Part shown: positions 9,659 through 17,427 of the stretch, one piece after another
Position numbering within the stretch: the stretch's first letter is position 1
How the letters are laid out: each line of letters starts with the position of its first letter
Assembly (NCBI GenBank): GCA_039024635.1
Contig: JBCCQA010000020.1
Span: forward strand, 1-64,000
Source of the DNA: Kuafuiihalomonas sp039024635
GTDB taxonomy: Bacteria > Myxococcota > Kuafuiibacteriia > Kuafuiibacteriales > Kuafuiibacteriaceae
Reading direction: 5' to 3'
DNA: 64,000 nt
Position numbers and translations under genes: made by a program
The notes under the pieces: model-generated
Databases searched by the model: none
What the model saw: only the letters and a program-made list of their open reading frames with translations
Told to the model about the DNA's origin: nothing

Positions 9659-10531
9659 TCAGCTCACGAGCCGGCGGGCGTTCTCGGCGTCCAGTACGAA
9701 GACGTCGGCCGGGTGGGGTACCGTGATGCGCCCGTCGGCCTCGATGCGGCTCATGCCGCGCAGGGCCTCGTCGATGTGGCCCCGCAGTCCTAGGCTCATA
9801 TCCAGCGTATCTGCCTGAACGACGAAGTCTCGAATGGCATCGCCTCTTGCGGTTCCCTCGAAGCACGGGCCCACCTCCAGACGACCATCGATACGATGGG
9901 TTTGGGCCTCGACGCCTCGACGCTCGAAGTGGGCCTCGAGGGCGTCCGTGAACCAAAGGCGCTCGTCCTGGGGTGCCCAGAACATGTCGGCCAACCGGTT
10001 GAGCGCCTCACGCGGAGCCGAGACCAGGATGAGTTCCCCTTCGGTTTGGAGGTGGCGGGCCACCCGGGCCAAGCCCTCGGGGACGTTCTGAAAGTAGTAG
10101 TGGGCGTGGACGAGCCAGATGAGGTCGAAGCGCTCCTCGCTCTCGAAGTCCTCCAGGGTGGAGGCCACCATGCGCCCGTCGAGCTCGAGTTCGCCCAGAC
10201 TCTGGCGCATCGATTCGCACTGCAGCTCGTTGGGCTCCAAGCCGAGGAAGCGGCGGCCGGAGCCAGACCAGGCCTTCAAGATGGGCAGGTCCAGGATGCC
10301 GCTGCCACAGCCGACGGACCAGATGGACCCACCCGGATGGGGCGGGCGGGTCATGAGGTATTTCCGGATCTGCCCCTGCTGACTGCTGGAGGTTTCGAAG
10401 GCGACGTGGGTCTCGAGGAAGCGGGCGTCGCTGAGGGGCTGGACGGCATCCAGTGCCGTCTGCTGCAGTTCGGTGCTCAAAGGAATCCCGAATGACGCGC
10501 TAGGCCATGTCGGAGGGGAGAGCCAGGCCAT
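9659..10531 (-). CDS. Class I SAM-dependent methyltransferase
   Basis: Methyltransferase of 290 residues. SAM motif I reads IWSVGCGSGILDLPIL, followed by an acidic GLEPNE loop and FDLIWLVHAHYYFQNV (motif IV region). The ATG start is preceded by GGTGGA; a further upstream TTG is unlikely. It faces the PhyH-linked methyltransferase tail to tail with 5 bp between stops. The two proteins share the general arrangement (a conserved HAxY-type segment after motif IV and a later HA-type strand), which may indicate an old duplication, but this was judged by eye only. Confidence 0.8.
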   Translation of the reverse strand: MAWLSPPTWPSASFGIPLSTELQQTALDAVQPLSDARFLETHVAFETSSSQQGQIRKYLMTRPPHPGGSIWSVGCGSGILDLPILKAWSGSGRRFLGLEPNELQCESMRQSLGELELDGRMVASTLEDFESEERFDLIWLVHAHYYFQNVPEGLARVARHLQTEGELILVSAPREALNRLADMFWAPQDERLWFTDALEAHFERRGVEAQTHRIDGRLEVGPCFEGTARGDAIRDFVVQADTLDMSLGLRGHIDEALRGMSRIEADGRITVPHPADVFVLDAENARRLVS

Positions 10532-10620
10532 TCCACCGGTCGCTTCAGGAGCCCCCAGGGAAACCAAAGAAGCGCTAAAGTTTCATCGACGAGAAGGCCG
10601 GAGGACGACATGCTCCCGGC

Positions 10621-11652
10621 GTGCGAACGCCTCTGATTTTTCTCGCGATGGTCGTGGGGGCCTGTGGCGCCACTGAGGACCAGGCCGACACCTTCGACCC
10701 CACGGACTGGAATCGTACTTGCGGCAACGGCGTTCTGGACGAGGGGGAAGAGTGTGACGGCGTCGAGCTCAACGGCCTCCGATGCGTCGAGTGGGACCCC
10801 GCCCGACCTCTGGGGGACATCACCTGCACCGAGCGCTGCACTTACGTCTTCGAAGACTGCGTGGCCTTCCAAGACACCGACGGAGATGGGGTCCGAGACG
10901 AGCGCGACGTCAACCCCTCGGATCCTACGGCCTGCCGCGACGGCGACGGCGACGGCTGTGATGACTGCAGCCTCAATGGCCGACCGACCCCCCTCGACGA
11001 TGGTTTCGACGACGACGGGGACGGGTTCTGCGAGCGCCCCCCGCCGAACGCCGACGCCGCATGCTTGACCGGTCGAAATGCGGCCAACGACCCCTATCGC
11101 AGGCTAGCCTGCGAAATGTTCCAGATGATCAATGAGGACCGTGTCTTGTTCCGAGAGACCGAGAGCGCTAACGCACAGCCTTTGGTCTGGAACGAGGACA
11201 TCTGGGAGGTGGCAGTTGCTCACTCCCAGGACATGTGCGAGCGCGGCTTCTTCGCCCATGTGAATCCGGAGGGAGACAGCCCTAGTGACCGAGCACGAAC
11301 AGCCGGACTCTCCTACGGTCTAGGTGAGAACATCGTCATCAATTTCAACCCGTCCCAAGGGCAGTACGCCTTCATGAACGAGCCGACCTGCACCGGCCAC
11401 CGTCGCAACATTTTGGAGGCCCGCTACACCGAGGCCGCGGTCGGCTACATCGTGTGCGACGGCGGCCGCCACTTCGGCACCCAGAACTTCCGCCTTGGGG
11501 CCGGGGGCAACAGCTACTGTGACGACCCCCGGAACGTCTGCAATCTCCCCCCCGAGCCGGTCAGCGCGGCGGCCTCGAGGGACGAGTGCCGGAACTGCTC
11601 CCGCATCGACTTCAACCATCCACAATACGTCCGATACTGCCCGAACGGATAA
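10621..11652 (+). CDS. CAP-domain (SCP/PR-1-like) lipoprotein with Myxococcus Cys-rich repeat and calcium-type repeats
   Basis: Secreted lipoprotein of 343 residues. The GTG start gives a short signal peptide with a VVGAC lipobox. Residues 33-47 carry the CGNGVLDEGEECDG motif of the Myxococcus cysteine-rich repeat. Next comes an Asp-rich stretch (DTDGDGVRDERD, DGDGDGCDDC, DDDGDGFCE), like thrombospondin type 3 calcium repeats. The C-terminal 200 residues form a CAP domain, with MINEDR, LVWNEDIWEVAVAHSQDM, FFAHVNPEGDSP, GENI and TGHRRNIL, retaining the His and Glu of the CAP cavity. CAP proteins bind lipids or act as secreted effectors; a specific role cannot be stated. Confidence 0.9.
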   Translation: MRTPLIFLAMVVGACGATEDQADTFDPTDWNRTCGNGVLDEGEECDGVELNGLRCVEWDPARPLGDITCTERCTYVFEDCVAFQDTDGDGVRDERDVNPSDPTACRDGDGDGCDDCSLNGRPTPLDDGFDDDGDGFCERPPPNADAACLTGRNAANDPYRRLACEMFQMINEDRVLFRETESANAQPLVWNEDIWEVAVAHSQDMCERGFFAHVNPEGDSPSDRARTAGLSYGLGENIVINFNPSQGQYAFMNEPTCTGHRRNILEARYTEAAVGYIVCDGGRHFGTQNFRLGAGGNSYCDDPRNVCNLPPEPVSAAASRDECRNCSRIDFNHPQYVRYCPNG

Positions 11653-11678
11653 GATGGTCGTCCCTAGAGCGAGGAGCC

Positions 11679-12926
11679 TCAGCTTTCGGTGACCCGTTCG
11701 CTGAAGGCCTGCCAGGCTCGGTACACCTGGTCTTCCAAACGCTCGACTTCTTGGTGCAGTTTGCCGCGGTGGGCGCGGACCCATTCTTCGAGGTCTTCGC
11801 GCAGCTCGTCGTCACGGGGGCTGGCGATTTGCTGTGGGTGGCCACGGCCCAGCTGAAAACCGATGGCGTAGAGCAATTCGGCCAGCTCCTCCGGCGAGGC
11901 CATGTCGTCGCTGACGTCCAGCTCGCGGTAGCCGCGGTCCCAACCGTGGATCCAGAAGGCCCGGTCGCCCATGCGAGCGTGGCCCAAGAAAGGCTCGGCC
12001 TCGGTGGCGATCCGGGAGCGCACGGCCAAGACCCGGATGGGGTCGATGCGATCGGGGCCGTCGACGCAGTTTACCTCCGATAGGTCTTTGAGCTCTTTCA
12101 CCTCCAAGATGACGTCGTCCAGCGGTGCTTGGCTGTCGCCCTCGATGCGGACCAGGTACTTCTCGGAGAGAGCCGAGCCGATGCCGAGTCCGAAGCCGCC
12201 GACCCGCTTGATGGCGAAGAAGTCCGGTTCGTGGCCTGGGTGGCGCTTGGCCAATCGTGCCATGGCCGGGCCCAGGGTCTTTCGCAGGGCTTGTTCTTGG
12301 ACCGGGTCCAAGGGCTCCATGAGCTTGGTCGAGCCGTCCAAGAAGTCTCGCTGGCTGCGCTGGCCTTTGGCCTCGAGGGCCTTCGCCACCGCGGGCACCG
12401 GCGGCGGTGCGTCGGGCCGTTCGAGCGCGGCTGCGTAGCCGTCCAGGACCGATTCGAAGAAGGCGGTGCGGTGTCGGGTCCAACCGCGCTCCCGGGCCGT
12501 GAGGTGGATGGACACGCCGATGCGCATCAAATCGAGCACGGGCGGTCCGGTCGTCGCGTCGTCGAAATCGACCAGGCCCTGGTAGGCGCTGGTCACCGCG
12601 TACTGCTCCAGGTGAGTGTCGCCGTGAAGGTTCACGGTGGGCATCGACGCGATGTGTTCTCGAAAGCGTCGACAGACGGCTTGGGCGAAACGTCGGTTTA
12701 TGAAGCGAAAGTAGCCGTGGGGACTCTCCAGAATTCGGTCAAGAAGACCAGGGTTGTCGGAGAAGTCGTGCTGGGCGGGGTCCGCCCAGAGCGCGTTCCG
12801 GCTTGGATAGGCGACCTGCAGTTCCGGGCTCGGGGCCGTCGCCAGGGTCGGCGAAGAATCCAAGGGTCCATCGGCACTCGGGTGCGCACAGCCGAAGGCT
12901 GCGGTGAGGAGCAGAGCGCGCTTCAC
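11679..12926 (-). CDS. DUF2252 family lipoprotein
   Basis: Protein of 415 residues with an N-terminal signal peptide and an AAFGC lipobox, followed by a DUF2252 domain. The family has a distant protein-kinase-like fold. Visible signatures are NLHGDTHLEQY and LVDFDDATTGPPVLDLMRIG in the first half, KRVGGFGLGIGS and YLVRIEG in the middle, and GHARMGDRAFWIHGWDRG near the C-terminus. The biochemical activity is not established. The start is GTG, giving MKRALLLTAAFGC. The export signal is notable, since many DUF2252 proteins are cytosolic. It converges with the CAP lipoprotein gene. Confidence 0.85.
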   Translation of the reverse strand: MKRALLLTAAFGCAHPSADGPLDSSPTLATAPSPELQVAYPSRNALWADPAQHDFSDNPGLLDRILESPHGYFRFINRRFAQAVCRRFREHIASMPTVNLHGDTHLEQYAVTSAYQGLVDFDDATTGPPVLDLMRIGVSIHLTARERGWTRHRTAFFESVLDGYAAALERPDAPPPVPAVAKALEAKGQRSQRDFLDGSTKLMEPLDPVQEQALRKTLGPAMARLAKRHPGHEPDFFAIKRVGGFGLGIGSALSEKYLVRIEGDSQAPLDDVILEVKELKDLSEVNCVDGPDRIDPIRVLAVRSRIATEAEPFLGHARMGDRAFWIHGWDRGYRELDVSDDMASPEELAELLYAIGFQLGRGHPQQIASPRDDELREDLEEWVRAHRGKLHQEVERLEDQVYRAWQAFSERVTES

Positions 12927-12998
12927 CCTACGAAACTACTGCACCAAGGCTGGGTCCGCCCAGCCCCCGCGTTCGCTGGGCGCGCTTCGAGGCCAGGC

Positions 12999-13658
12999 TC
13001 ATGGGGTTTCGACCGACGCCTCTGGGGCGTCGCTCCCCGTTTCTGCCTCTTCCTGCGCCTTCTCGGCCTCTTGGGCCGCCTCGGCCGAAGCCACGGCGGC
13101 CGCCTGTGCGGCCTCCTGACGTCGCTTGGCCTCGGCCTGGGCCAGCCGGTCGAGTCGGGCCAGACCCTTCTCAAAGTCGGCTCCGACGGTGGCGTCCATG
13201 TCCATCACCAGGCTCATTGCTTTCATGACGATGTCGGAGCGTCCCTCCATGGTCCAACTCACCCGGGTGGTCGTCCCGTTGGGCACGAAGTCGAAGCGGG
13301 TCCGGGCCTTGCTCTCGAACGGTTCGATGAACGCGAGGTCGATGCCGATCCGTTCGTTGTCGACGCTCTCCGTGATCTCCATTCGTCCCTTCCCGACGTC
13401 CTCGTTGCCGGACCACTCGGTGATGGCTCCAGCCCCGGCCTCGGCGCCGGAGTAGGTCTGGGACTGTTCGGGATCCAGATCCTGCCAGGGAGACCATTCC
13501 GGCCAGTTCTCGAAGTCGTTGACCAGGCCGAAGACGAGCTCACAGGGCGCGTCGACCGTGGCGCTTCGCTCGATCCGGTAGGTATCAGGCCGGGTCGAGA
13601 TGAAGGCGAAGGCAGCGATGAACAAGGCGCCGAACAGTGCGCCGACCCACTTCAACAT
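12999..13658 (-). CDS. SRPBCC (polyketide cyclase/START-like) membrane-anchored protein
   Basis: Protein of 219 residues with one N-terminal membrane helix (LKWVGALFGALFIAAFAFI). An SRPBCC domain follows (about 25-165), with the usual pattern IERSATVDAPCELVFGLVNDFENWPEWSPW followed by beta strands and a C-terminal helix (here split by a line of text only). The last 50 residues are an Ala/Glu/Gln-rich, probably coiled-coil tail (AQAEAKRRQEAAQAAA). SRPBCC domains bind hydrophobic ligands in a deep pocket; the ligand is unknown. The ATG that begins the membrane helix is the likely start. Confidence 0.8.
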   Translation of the reverse strand: MLKWVGALFGALFIAAFAFISTRPDTYRIERSATVDAPCELVFGLVNDFENWPEWSPWQDLDPEQSQTYSGAEAGAGAITEWSGNEDVGKGRMEITESVDNERIGIDLAFIEPFESKARTRFDFVPNGTTTRVSWTMEGRSDIVMKAMSLVMDMDATVGADFEKGLARLDRLAQAEAKRRQEAAQAAAVASAEAAQEAEKAQEEAETGSDAPEASVETP

Positions 13659-13765
13659 CCGGAGACTTGGCGCTTCAGGGGGCGCCTCAGTCAAGATGGA
13701 CTTCGGATCCGAGACTGGGCGATTTGGGCCTTGGCGCATCGACTGCGGAGCGATACCTGGGGGCC

Positions 13766-14527
13766 GTGCACGTCCACCCCTACCTCGATGCCGACGGGCC
13801 GATAGCGCTTGCCCATCGAGGCGGCGCGGAGGCCGCCACCGAGAACAGTATGGAGGCCTTCGAGGATGCGGTGCAGCTCGGCTACCGCTACCTGGAGACC
13901 GACTGCCATGCCACCGCCGACGGGGTGCTGGTGGCCTTCCATGACGTCGAGCTGGACAGGGTCACCAACCACAGTGGGGCCATCGCCGAGATGGACTGGG
14001 CTCGGCTCGCGCGCGTCCGCATGAAGAAGGGAGAGCGCATCGTTCGGCTGGACGAGCTCCTCGGCACCTGGAACCACGTGCGCTTCAACATCGACCCCAA
14101 GAGCGACGAGGCCGCGGCGCTCCTTCCCAAGTGTCTGCGAGAAATGGGTATCGGCCTGGATCGGGTGTGCTTCGGCTCTTTCTCCAATACACGGCTCTCC
14201 TACCTGCGTCGGGCCGTTCCCGGAGTCTGTACGTCCATGGGGCCCCGAGAGGTTGCGCGGCTTCGGGCCCAGTCTTGGGGGGTGCCTCGGGTGCTCGGAC
14301 CCTTCCGCGCGAAGTGTGTCCAGGTCCCGGTTCGGCAGGGCCTGCTCCCGGTGGCCGATCAGCGCTTCATCGCCAAGGCCAACGCCCTCGGGCTGCCGGT
14401 CCACGTGTGGACCATCAATGATGCCTTCGAGATGCGAAGGCTCCTCGACGCCGGGGCCAGGGGCATCGTGACCGACCGACCCCGGGTCCTGAAGAGCCTG
14501 CTCCAGGAGAGGAACCAATGGTCGTGA
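13766..14527 (+). CDS. Glycerophosphodiester phosphodiesterase
   Basis: GDPD-family TIM-barrel enzyme of 253 residues that would release glycerol-3-phosphate from glycerophosphodiesters. The catalytic signature is complete: ALAHRGG near residue 12, ENSMEAFEDA, the Glu-x-Asp metal ligands in LETDCHAT, and the second catalytic His in VAFHDVELDR. The C-terminal strand VHVWTINDAFEMRRLLDAG is typical of the family. The GTG start gives an N-terminus directly before the first strand. No signal peptide is seen, so it is cytosolic. The start lies 107 bp from the divergent SRPBCC gene. Confidence 0.92.
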   Translation: MHVHPYLDADGPIALAHRGGAEAATENSMEAFEDAVQLGYRYLETDCHATADGVLVAFHDVELDRVTNHSGAIAEMDWARLARVRMKKGERIVRLDELLGTWNHVRFNIDPKSDEAAALLPKCLREMGIGLDRVCFGSFSNTRLSYLRRAVPGVCTSMGPREVARLRAQSWGVPRVLGPFRAKCVQVPVRQGLLPVADQRFIAKANALGLPVHVWTINDAFEMRRLLDAGARGIVTDRPRVLKSLLQERNQWS

Positions 14528-14556
14528 AGGAGCGCCAGGGGTGCTAGGCCGGGTCG

Positions 14557-15276
14557 GTGCGCCTCCTGAGCTTTCTCTTCGCGGTCTTGGCCACGACCGC
14601 CTGCCAGCACGCCCGGGCCGCTGACCCCGAGGGCCATCGCCCGACCGGCGGCCTTCAAACGACCGGCGTCGGGACGTGGGAGGCCGAGCCCGACTTGGCA
14701 GTGCTCATGATGGGCGTGAGCGTCGAGCGCGCCCGCTCCGCCGCCCAAGCTCGCACCGAGGCGGCCACCGCAATGGCGGCCCTGGTGCAGAGGCTCCTGG
14801 GCCTCGGCATCCCGGACCGGGACCTGAAGACCACCTCCATCCGAATCGACGCGGACTATCGCTTCGAAGATAGGGTCCGTCGGCTGGTCGGCTACCGGGC
14901 TGACATGCGAATCGAGGTGCGGGTGCGGGAGCTCGATAGGGTGGGTGAGTTCATCGACCGGGGGATGGCGGCCATCGGGGATCGAGGTCGTCTGGACGGG
15001 CTTCGATTCGAGCTCGCGAATCCAGCCGCCGCCCAGTCCGAGGCCCGGGCAGCGGCGGTGGCGGCAGCCCGAGCCAGCGCTGAGGAGCTGGCCAAAGCCC
15101 TGGGTGTGAAGATGGGGCCGGCGATGGAGGTGATCGAGCTGTCTGGCGCCCAAGGGGTGCCCACGCCCAGCAGCGGGGTTCAGCTCCGGGCCATGGCGGA
15201 ATCCTCTACCCCGGTGTCCCCTGGCACCCTGAGCGTTCGAGTGGTGGTGCAGGTCCGCTGGGCCCTGGCAAACTGA
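14557..15276 (+). CDS. SIMPL domain (DUF541) lipoprotein
   Basis: Exported protein of 239 residues with a GTG start, a signal peptide and a TTAC lipobox. The mature part is a SIMPL/DUF541 domain: GVGTWEAEPDLAVLMMGV, then the helix AQARTEAATAMAALVQRL, DLKTTSIRIDADYRF, VGYRAD and VREL segments, and a C-terminal half with QSEARAAAVAAARASAEELAKALG. Family members are periplasmic or outer-membrane proteins (YggE in E. coli) that form ring-like oligomers and are linked to oxidative stress. The start lies 29 bp downstream of the GDPD stop, so cotranscription is likely. Confidence 0.88.
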   Translation: MRLLSFLFAVLATTACQHARAADPEGHRPTGGLQTTGVGTWEAEPDLAVLMMGVSVERARSAAQARTEAATAMAALVQRLLGLGIPDRDLKTTSIRIDADYRFEDRVRRLVGYRADMRIEVRVRELDRVGEFIDRGMAAIGDRGRLDGLRFELANPAAAQSEARAAAVAAARASAEELAKALGVKMGPAMEVIELSGAQGVPTPSSGVQLRAMAESSTPVSPGTLSVRVVVQVRWALAN

Positions 15277-15379
15277 GGCTCTGTCTCAGATGTTCGAGAT
15301 CCTGGGTCCCGTAGCCGCTCGCGGAGGGCGGTTCAGCGACGGCTGTGGGTTTGGCATCGTGCTTGCGTTTATCCACCCC

Positions 15380-16555
15380 ATGAAGCGCGCACAGAGTTTC
15401 CTACCTCTCTGGGCCCTGGCCGGTCTCGCGGCCTGCGGGGGGCCCTCCGGCGGAGCTGGGGGTGGTCTCAACCCCGCCGACGTCGGCCCCCGGGACGGCG
15501 GGTCCTTCGGCTGTCCTCTGGTCTATGCCCCGGTGTGCGGCGTCGATGGCCAGACCTACGGCAACGACTGTGCCGCGCGTGCGGCCGGCGTGGCCATCGC
15601 TTACGAGGGCGAATGCCAAGACTGCGGTGGACTGTCTGGTCTGTCCTGCGGCGCCGACGAGTGGTGCGACTACGAAGACGGTGAGCCGGCCTGCGGTGCT
15701 GCCGACGGGAGTGGCACCTGTCGACCCCGTCCGGATGCCTGTCCCGAGTACTACGCTCCAGTGTGTGGCTGCGACGGGCACACCTACGGCAACGAGTGTT
15801 TCGCTGCTGCCGGCGGCACCGACGTCGCCTCGGAAGGGCCCTGCGAGACGACGGGCCGGGCGTGCGGCGGAATCCTGGGCGTTCAGTGTGACGACGCAGA
15901 CTGGTGTGACTACCCGGATCAGGGACCCAGTTGTGGAGCGGGCGGTGAAGGTCAGTGCCGTCCTCGCCCCGAAGTCTGTGACGACGTGTGGCTTCCGGTG
16001 TGCGGCTGCGATGGTCATACCTACGGGAACGACTGCGAGGCGCAGGCGGCCGGCGTCGACGTGGACTACATGGGGCCCTGTGAGACGGCGGGGACCTGCG
16101 GTGGACTGACCGGCCAGCTGTGCCCGACCGAAGAGTGGTGCGACTACCCGGACCAGGGACCAACTTGTGGTTCAGCCGGTCGAGAGGGTCAGTGCCGACC
16201 TCGGCCCGAAGGCTGTTACGACGTGTGGCTACCGGTGTGTGGCTGCAACGGCCAAACCTACGGGAACGACTGCGAAGCCCACGCGGCCGGCGTCGACATC
16301 GACTACATGGGGCCCTGCGCGTCGGACCGGACCTGCGGCGGCCTGTCCGGTCGCACCTGCAGCGAAGACGAGTTCTGCGCATTTGTGGGCGAGATGTGCG
16401 ACTGGGCCGATGCAGAAGGCAGCTGTCAGCCCCGACCCGAAGTTTGCCCCGACGTGTACATTCCCGTCTGCGGCTGCGACGGGAAGACCTACGGCAACCT
16501 CTGCGAGGCGCAGCAGTCCGGAGTCGACGCCGCCTACGCCGGGGCCTGCCGCTGA
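15380..16555 (+). CDS. Lipoprotein with five Kazal-type protease inhibitor domains
   Basis: Secreted lipoprotein of 391 residues. The ATG start gives a signal peptide ending LAAC. Five Kazal domains follow, each with PVCGxDGxTYGNxC and a closing Cys, spaced 76-79 residues apart. Between them lie four copies of a second Cys-rich module with CGGLxGxxC, EWCDYPDQGPxCG and CRPRPExC. Kazal domains inhibit serine proteases. Here the P1-equivalent residues precede PVCG in YAPVCG and WLPVCG contexts, so specificities may differ between copies. The role could be protection from self or prey proteases. The start excludes a 30-residue non-signal leader. Confidence 0.92.
   Translation: MKRAQSFLPLWALAGLAACGGPSGGAGGGLNPADVGPRDGGSFGCPLVYAPVCGVDGQTYGNDCAARAAGVAIAYEGECQDCGGLSGLSCGADEWCDYEDGEPACGAADGSGTCRPRPDACPEYYAPVCGCDGHTYGNECFAAAGGTDVASEGPCETTGRACGGILGVQCDDADWCDYPDQGPSCGAGGEGQCRPRPEVCDDVWLPVCGCDGHTYGNDCEAQAAGVDVDYMGPCETAGTCGGLTGQLCPTEEWCDYPDQGPTCGSAGREGQCRPRPEGCYDVWLPVCGCNGQTYGNDCEAHAAGVDIDYMGPCASDRTCGGLSGRTCSEDEFCAFVGEMCDWADAEGSCQPRPEVCPDVYIPVCGCDGKTYGNLCEAQQSGVDAAYAGACR
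15508..16552 (+). repeat. In-gene tandem repeat of Kazal plus linker modules
   Basis: The codon for the V of PVCG recurs at 15533, 15761, 15998, 16235 and 16466, that is at intervals of 228, 237, 237 and 231 bp, all multiples of three. The third and fourth units are the most alike at both DNA and protein level, which suggests recent internal duplication. Confidence 0.9.
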
Positions 16556-17283
16556 GGCGTGGCCCCAAAGGCGAGTTGCCACCAGCCCTGGCAAAGCCGA
16601 GCTTGGGTGGGCTCGAGGTCGAGCGCTCGGCAGAGGGCGCGGTCTTCGTGAAAGCGCAGTCCTGAGACGAGCAGCCGGCCCCTGGGCGCTAGTCGGGCCC
16701 GTAGCTCCGCGGCCATGTCCACCAGGGGCTGCTTGCGGACGTTGGCCAGGATGAGGTCGAAGGGGCCCTTCGCTTCACTCAAGTCTCGGCTCAGGGCGAG
16801 ACTCGAGGCGAGGCCGTTTCGAGCCGCGTTCCCCCGGGCCGAAGCCAGCGCCGCGTCGGAGATGTCGGTGGCCACGGCGTGGGAAGCGCCCTGGCGTAGG
16901 GCAGTGAGGGCGAGAACGCCGGTGCCCGTACCCACGTCCAGCACCCGACCCTTCGGTTTCGAGGCGCGAAGGGCGTCCAGCATCATGGCGGTGGTCGGGT
17001 GGTGACCGGTCCCGAACGCGCCCTCGGCGCGCAGCTCGAGATCGGGCTCGACCGAGGCCAAGGTCCAGGGAAAGTGGGGCCGGAGGATCCAACGCTCCGT
17101 CCGAGCGGCCCCGAAATCGGCCTCGGGGGCCGTGGCCGGAAAGAGACCAAAGGCACGGCCTCCGCCCTCCCAGAGCTCGCCGTCCTGGTCGATGGCTCCG
17201 GCGGTCTCCAAGGCCTGCAGCCGATCGGTCAAGAGCCCTACCGGGTCCGAAAGCTCGGGGAAGTCGAGGGCCAGGACCTCCAT
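16534..17283 (-). CDS. prmA: PrmA-like ribosomal protein L11 methyltransferase (50S L11 or related)
   Basis: SAM-dependent methyltransferase of 249 residues matching the PrmA layout: an N-terminal beta-alpha domain and then a class I core. The diagnostic motifs are AFGTGHHPTTAMMLDAL just before motif I (VLDVGTGTGVLALTAL) and DLILANVRKQPLVDMA, the NxxxxPL motif IV of protein/N-methylating enzymes. The normal family length is about 290, so the N-terminal domain is short and the target may not be L11. The ATG opens MEVLALDFPEL. Its 3' end overlaps the Kazal gene tail by 22 bp on the opposite strand. Confidence 0.82.
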   Translation of the reverse strand: MEVLALDFPELSDPVGLLTDRLQALETAGAIDQDGELWEGGGRAFGLFPATAPEADFGAARTERWILRPHFPWTLASVEPDLELRAEGAFGTGHHPTTAMMLDALRASKPKGRVLDVGTGTGVLALTALRQGASHAVATDISDAALASARGNAARNGLASSLALSRDLSEAKGPFDLILANVRKQPLVDMAAELRARLAPRGRLLVSGLRFHEDRALCRALDLEPTQARLCQGWWQLAFGATPQRQAPA

Positions 17284-17427
17284 TCGAGGGCCGATAGCGG
17301 ATACTAGAGCGCGAGGGCAATCTCGCAGCTCGTGGAAGCTCGGCGCGCTCCGATCCCAAGGCGGGAACTTCCGGTCCTGGGTCGCTCTCGCTTGTGTCCA
17401 AGCGCTTTCACGTCGACCGTAGGCGAC

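Noticed and set aside
12129..13805. Plus-strand open frame of 558 codons over the DUF2252 and SRPBCC genes
   Set aside because: It spans two well-supported minus-strand genes and the gap between them, and its translation has no domain.
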